Assembly (NCBI RefSeq): GCF_020536995.1
Contig: NC_068357.1
Location: 127,738,309-127,802,308, forward strand
DNA: 64,000 nucleotides
Direction of reading: 5' to 3'
Source: Dreissena polymorpha
Taxonomy: Eukaryota; Mollusca; Bivalvia; Myida; Dreissenidae
Positions within the stretch are counted from its first letter, which is position 1. Every line of letters begins with the position of its first letter. This document shows, in pieces, positions 59,019 to 64,000 of the stretch. Position numbers and translations under genes: made by a program. The notes under the pieces were generated by a model. It saw nothing but the letters and a program-made list of their open reading frames with translations, was not told the origin of the DNA and did not search any database.

Positions 59019-59236
59019 GTGCGTTTAGTGTTGTCACAGATTAACCTGTTCAGTCCGCACAGGCTAATCAGGGACGACACTTTCCGCCTAAATTGGTTTT
59101 CTGCTAAGATGAGACTTCATTTAAACGAAAAATGTCATAAAAGCGGAAAGTGTCGTCCCTGATTAGCCTATGCGGACTGCACAGACAAATCTGGGACGAC
59201 ACTTTACGCACATGCATTATGCCCAGTTTTCTCAGA
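59019..59236. repeat. Palindromic MITE, copy 3
   Basis: Same family as 4199 and 6057: GGGACGACACTTTCCGCCTA in the centre, AAAGCGGAAAGTGTCGTCCC opposite, ending ATGCCCAGTTTTCTCAGAAC. It lies in the intron between exons 59374 and 58882. Confidence 0.85.
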
Positions 59237-59652
59237 ACGAGACACATATATTGATCTTTTTCTCCAAATACTTCATCAGGTATGAATATGTCACACCATT
59301 ATCTTCACATTATTTCAATATTCTCCAATATATACTGATATCAACTGAAAAAAGTGCTGCAACGCAATCTTACCTCTTCTGCCTGTTGCTGGAAAGTAAC
59401 AAAGTCTAGCGATTTTCGTGGTTGGACCCTTCTTCGAGCACTTCTCCTTTGCTTAACGTAATGGTTGTATCCTAGTAATAATAGTAAATAAACACTGTTA
59501 TATTTCTTGTCTTATTATGCAATATGTTATCTTCAACACTTAGGGAGCATACAATCTTTTTTCATGGCACAGAGGTAACAATCAAAGATGCGAACGTTTC
59601 CCAATATGATTCACACCTAAACGATATCATTATCTATCCGCGGCTATACATT

Positions 59653-61449
59653 AGGCCTAACAAAAAAATAGGTTTGTTTCCAATGACATGGCCTAAAAAT
59701 TAGGGTAGGTAGGTAGGAAAATAATTTTATTAATGTTTTTTTTTTTTGAGAAAATGTCGTACATGGTGCATCTCCTTCTCATTTTTTTTGTGTACAACTG
59801 TATGTACAATAAATTTGATGATGTATGTAATGCAATATGGCTTTATTTAAATGCTTTAATGAAATAAAAACTTGCTGTTCATACATTTTGCATTTGTTGC
59901 TTTCCTTATTTCCGAGTTTAATGTTGACTTCTGGCAACGGCTTTAATAGTCCATTTTATGACCAATAAAAGGCATAACTAAAGTCGCAGTAAGCTTGACC
60001 CTCAGTGTCTAAAGGGAGGCAGTGTTGTTATACTTTCTGTTCCTTTGGGATCATGGAGTATATACTATATTATTTATAATTTATAATATATTAAATAGCC
60101 CAAAAGCCATGCTAGGGGGACGCGAGTGGTGTTGCATGTAACATTATCACCATGAACAGACCCAATCAAACTGGGTGTGCTATTATATTTCTTGGATGCA
60201 GTTTATGCTTCCAAAGAACCCCATTTTCAGATTATATTATGTACTGGTGTCGTGGGGTCTATCAACCAGGGATAGCGCTGTCCCAAAATTTCTTTGAGCC
60301 AACCAGGTTTTTGTTTTTCGATGCGCGAAAACTGGTTTTGAAATAATTATATAAACATTTACTATCAACTTGTTTATATTTCTTTTAATGACAACAAGGG
60401 CATATCACATATCATAATGTAACGTACATTTTTCAATATAGAAATAATTAGTATGATACTTGTCAAAGTACAAACATAAGTTATTTTATAGATGTACATT
60501 TAATAGGGGTGTCGATTGTTCCAAATTTGAAATCCTGAAAATTAGGCCGGGGGTCTTGGAACCGCAACCGCAGGAATCCAACAGGAATAAAGGGCAGATC
60601 CCCCACCCCATCCAAAGCCCTTACTAATTGTTCTTTTTTTTATAGTCTTTCCAATTGTATTTTCAGGTGAATACAATTTAATATATTATAAACCACACCG
60701 TCCGTATCACCGCATGTGCATTCGTCATTCTATTTTTTCTATAAAGAACTTCGAAAATAAATTATAATCAACGAAAAATATTGTATCCGAAAACGACAGT
60801 CCGAAAAATTGTACGCGTTTCAAACGCAAACTTTGCCACATTAAATAAAATGTGCATATCGTTTGACTGCATACATTGCAAGACCTAGCAAATATACAAT
60901 TTGGTTGACATATTGCTTTACAATAGCATTTTTGTGGGTAAAAAACTACTTAATTATCATCTTTTAATTTCAAACGATAATCGGCAAAAAGGTGTAACAT
61001 TGTCGAAATAGAACTAATTATTTAATTATCATCCTTTAATTCAGATCGATAATCGGGAGAAAGGTGTTAAGTAATCAGCTTAGAAATAATTTATTTATTG
61101 GTACGCTTCTTTTGATTTGTTAATCTTTAAATATGACGTTTGCCATCGGCCGCTATATTGTTGGCGGACGACAAGATCAACTGACTGTGTATTCCAAGTC
61201 TACAGTGTCTGCGCATGAATTACCCAATATTATGTGTGAGCAAACTCATAGCTGATTGGCCAGCTACCACGTGCGCTTCAATAACAATAAAAATGATATG
61301 CGGATACCGTAGACAAGTTTATTGAGGGTCGCCGAAAAATACGCGGTCCGATGTTTTTCGAAGTTTGGGCTCAAAAAAGATTAGGATCGGCGGCAAAAAA
61401 TTAGGTAGGGTCGGGCCACCGGAAACAAACAATTATTTTTGTTACGCCT
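59653..61449. mobile_element. Inverted-repeat element of 1.8 kb, AGGC[C/G]TAACAAAAA ends
   Basis: Left AGGCCTAACAAAAAAATAGG then TTTGTTTCC. The right end read inward is AGGCGTAACAAAAATAATTG then TTTGTTTCC. Both are followed by GGCCTAAAAATTAGG-like or GACCCTACCTAATTTTT text. It contains a solo AACCAGG hairpin (60303-60339). No transposase and no clear target duplication. Superfamily unknown. Confidence 0.6.
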
Positions 61450-62404
61450 TACTATTTTGACAAAACAGATACCCCTTTTCAACACAAATATCAGCGGGAC
61501 GAACCGGCAGTGGAACGAAACGTCCGTAAAACTTTTCAAAAACTCTGCTAAAGCCAGTTTAAATTAGGAGAATATTACAACAAGTACCATAATGGTGTGT
61601 TTTTTAAAATAAATTATTACAGTACACTAAGGCTACTGATGATGAATCATAATTGTTTACGCGAATACTAACATTTATTTTAAAGTTAACTAGGCGTCAT
61701 TTGTCTCGAGACTTTCAACGACAGAGTGAGTAGAGACGCTTTGTTTGCATATATTTATGTAACAAAAACGAATAATTTTATTAATTATTCTATATTTTAA
61801 CCTACTTTTACAAAAAGAACTACGAACAACAAAGATTAACATTATAAAAACATGTTTACTTACGCTTTCCGTATTTGAAGACCCGTGTTCCGCCATATTA
61901 TTTACGATTCTTTTGTTTAGCATAGCGCGTCATGTGATTGTATAGTGCGTATAAATTTAGACGATTACGTCACTAAATTTAGACGTTTATGTCACTTGAT
62001 TGCAAAGTGCGAGTTTATATTTAGAGGGGAAAACACCTCGTTGATAGTGCGAGTGGCTGTACGAGACTGTTATAAAACGTGTTTTTAAGTACTAACATGC
62101 ACATATATATCAAAGTAAGTGTAAAGACTTCATTTCTAGCTGATATTTAATAAGAAAAACATAAGTTATAAATATATGGGCCATCTGTGAATAAGCCCCT
62201 TTAATACACAACAGACTTGCTTTATATCATGATAATTTGTATCAATCATGAGAAAAAATGAGCCACATAACAGGAAATTGGACCTTAGGGCGATTGCGAC
62301 CATTTTGGCTCCAAAAGAGCAGTCTGATCAGGATCCAAAACTGTTCAACATAATTGTCATTCAGTCAGTACTTCTAAAGATGTTAAGCGAACACTTTGGA
62401 TCCT
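61450..62404. other. Non-coding stretch left of the Harbinger element
   Basis: The candidate exon 61864-61896 lies here. The plus frame at 62248-62466 runs into the Harbinger end and has no known domain. Confidence 0.4.
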
Positions 62405-64000
62405 GGGCCCGTATTCACCAACCACCTAAGGGAAAAAAATTACCTAAGGTTGTCATTTTGCCTTAGGTTTTTGCTGTTTTTCCCTTAAATTTAAGGAAAT
62501 GCCTTAAGTGATATTCACAAACTTCCTAACCTTAGAAATATGCCTAAGGTTGACCGTTTTTTCCCTTAAAGTTAAGGGACGTGTACACCTCCCTTAAGTC
62601 CAAAGAAATCACCTTAAAAATGGCGCCGTAGCAGACGAATTTCCGTTGTTTTCGCCTTTTTTTGAGCAAACTCCATCCCAAAGGTATGTATTCTTTGAAA
62701 TGTATCACCGTTCTAAACACAGACCGATATGTATTCCAATTACTTTCAGAGTCCGGCTTTTAAACAGTATAACGGAAGTAACATTGTTGTTAACTTACGC
62801 GAATTTTGTGATTACCATAATAATTGCATTTTTGTATCATTTAACGTCATTTTCAGTGCATGCATCATATGTTTGAAGAAATGGAAGGGATATGAGTTTA
62901 AAGTGGCAATATGAACTTGAAACTGGGATGTGTTTACATATCTGTCATTGTGGTTATACTGTATCGCATGTCAGATTGTGTTTTCCCTTTTGCAATGTAC
63001 GAATGTGTGTTACTGTATCATCTCGGAATTATTAAGTAAGTACACACTTTTTTCTATTAATTTGCTTAAATGATTGACTTTCTTTTTTAGAATGGCAAGA
63101 CGTTTCATTAATAGAGTTGATTTACTCGACAGTCTTCAAAATTCTGAGTTGATTGAACGCTATCGTTTGGATAGGCAAGGGATTTTATTTTTAAATGACA
63201 AACTGACTCCTTTTATTGGACCAACAAGCTTCAGGAACAATAGTTTAAATAGTATTGAAAAGATTTTGATTGCTTTAAGATATTTTGCTACATCTAGCAT
63301 TCAACTTAATGATGGAGATATCCATGAGGTTTCGCAGCCTACAGTTTCAAGGGTCATATCCCAAGTTACTCAAGCTTTGACTGAGCCTGAAATTGTACGA
63401 CAATTCATCAGTGTTCCAACTGCTCCCGGAGAAATCCGACAAAAAAAAGGAAGACTTTTTCAATATTGCAAGGTTTCCAAATGTAATTGGCGTTATCGAT
63501 GGGACGCATGTCCAGATTCAAGCCCCAGTTGTTGATGAACCGGCGTATGTGAATCGGATGGGTTACCATTCCATAAACACACAGGTAATCCTTTTTTTTA
63601 TATTATATTTTTAATTATTGTAAAAATTGCTATATAATATATTATATTCTTCGGGTTTGTTAATTGGTGTTCAATGTTTATTATTATTATGTATGAAGAT
63701 TTAATCATTTATATAAATCAAGAAAAAACATTTTCAATGTATGCATTTAATTTCATGATTTATACTGATACCATTTGTTATTTGCATGATAAATATGGAT
63801 ATTTGATTTAAAATTCCTAAAACAATCCAATAATAAATTTGGGGCCAATTTAACAGTCTTCTTTCTTATATTTTTTATTATACTGAAATGCATGGATTGT
63901 GACATTTTTATACAACTTCTTATTTCTTGTTCATAAGTTTTCCAATATGGTATAGTGTTTTCACTATACTACAAATAAAACAGTGGAAACAAGATGCTTT
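62405..64000 (+). mobile_element. PIF/Harbinger transposon, left part, runs off the right edge
   Basis: Starts GGGCCCGTATTCACCAA, an end shared with 2819. The next 230 bases are full of CCTTAAG/CTTAAGG words, imperfect subterminal inverted repeats. The transposase lies at 63091-63584. The right end is outside the window, so completeness and target duplication cannot be judged. Confidence 0.75.
63091..63584 (+). CDS. Harbinger (HARBI1-like) transposase exon
   Basis: Begins after TTTTTTAG with ATG at 63092. The first half reads RFINRVDLLDSLQNSELIER, then a helix-turn-helix region with ILIALRYFATSSIQLNDGDI and SQPTVSRVISQV. After a one-base shift in the A run at about 63441-63448, the next frame reads FFNIARFPNVIGVIDGTHVQ then IQAP and YVNRMGYHSINTQ before GTAATC. 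VIGVIDGTHV holds the first catalytic Asp of the DDE domain. Later catalytic exons are beyond the window. The host gene HARBI1 has this order, but the element termini show this is a transposon copy. The shift makes it probably inactive. Confidence 0.85.

Larger units (their letters stand above)
58336..61896 (-). pseudogene. 5' exons of a P2RX7_C-domain gene (Cys-rich first half of domain)
   Basis: Exon 59374-59471 reads YNHYVKQRRSARRRVQPRKS and LDFVTFQQQAEE. Exon 58686-58882 follows in phase 0 (DSSTSTAGDESEKPVATGKG, then Lys/Arg-rich text and an acidic FEEDEEERLVF). Exon about 58336-58505 reads MPSARQPVEDQPGPSSDQPS then WCVCSHCPMMDRDQDSICCG, with MAPQY, a TGA and ISQRP before GTATGT. W-C-x-C-x2-C ... 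C-C is the zinc-binding start of P2RX7_C-type domains. A first exon may be 61864-61896 (MAEHGSSNTES before GTAAGT), but its phase does not fit the next exon. The TGA replaces the Cys expected before Ile-Ser. A phase slip at the ten-A run of exon 58686-58882 is a second defect. The second half of the domain lies at 39527-39786. Confidence 0.6.

Overview
The window is eukaryotic DNA, AT-rich, with GT-AG introns and very dense repeats. The repeat families, the SGSH-type coding exons and several domain families common in molluscs point to a bivalve, most likely a dreissenid mussel. The genus is an inference from recognising the repeats. No rRNA, tRNA, CRISPR array, LTR or retroviral element was recognised.

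Layout. From 276 to 7727 (minus strand) lies the 5' two thirds of a well-preserved lysosomal N-sulfoglucosamine sulfohydrolase gene (SGSH). Its six exons have consistent phases, and its introns hold a LINE fragment, a kinesin-14 retropseudogene and palindromic MITEs. Two CACGTG E-boxes lie upstream of its start. From 8.4 to 13.8 kb is a decayed plus-strand gene with CARF-like (ALS2CR8) exons, broken up by short repeats. From 15.2 to 21.7 kb are two copies of a roughly 1.7-1.8 kb repeat, one of them sitting in an old degenerate tandem array. From 22,020 to 25,345 is a MULE-like element with a perfect 9-bp target duplication, arrays of AAAAAGGCC at both ends, and LINE pieces inside. An array of TTCNNGAA palindromes lies near 28.2-28.7 kb.

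From 28,761 to 36,427 is an almost complete intron-bearing hAT transposon with a 14-bp TIR and a 5-bp target duplication. It sits exactly in the stop codon of a minus-strand terminal exon. Exons at 36.4-37.0, 39.5-39.8 and 58.3-61.9 kb may belong to one decayed gene carrying a P2RX7_C-like domain. Most of the DNA between them is mobile: hAT derivatives (40,004-41,323 and 52,696-53,923), a large element (about 41.58-52.15 kb) and a decayed DUF7869-type gene (54.9-57.0 kb). The large element has inverted ends and inverted arrays of GGTAACAGGAGTGA. It encodes a protein with DFAEN, SDGPSSQY and GHGKGIPD motifs. The right edge holds the start of a Harbinger (HARBI1-like) transposon.

The most notable signal is the large 41.6-52.2 kb element. 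The catalytic-looking motif spacing of its protein (D, 35 residues, H-x-K-x2-P-D) matches what I recall of the DUF7869 family, a decayed member of which lies nearby. This suggests one superfamily of RNase H-like transposases.
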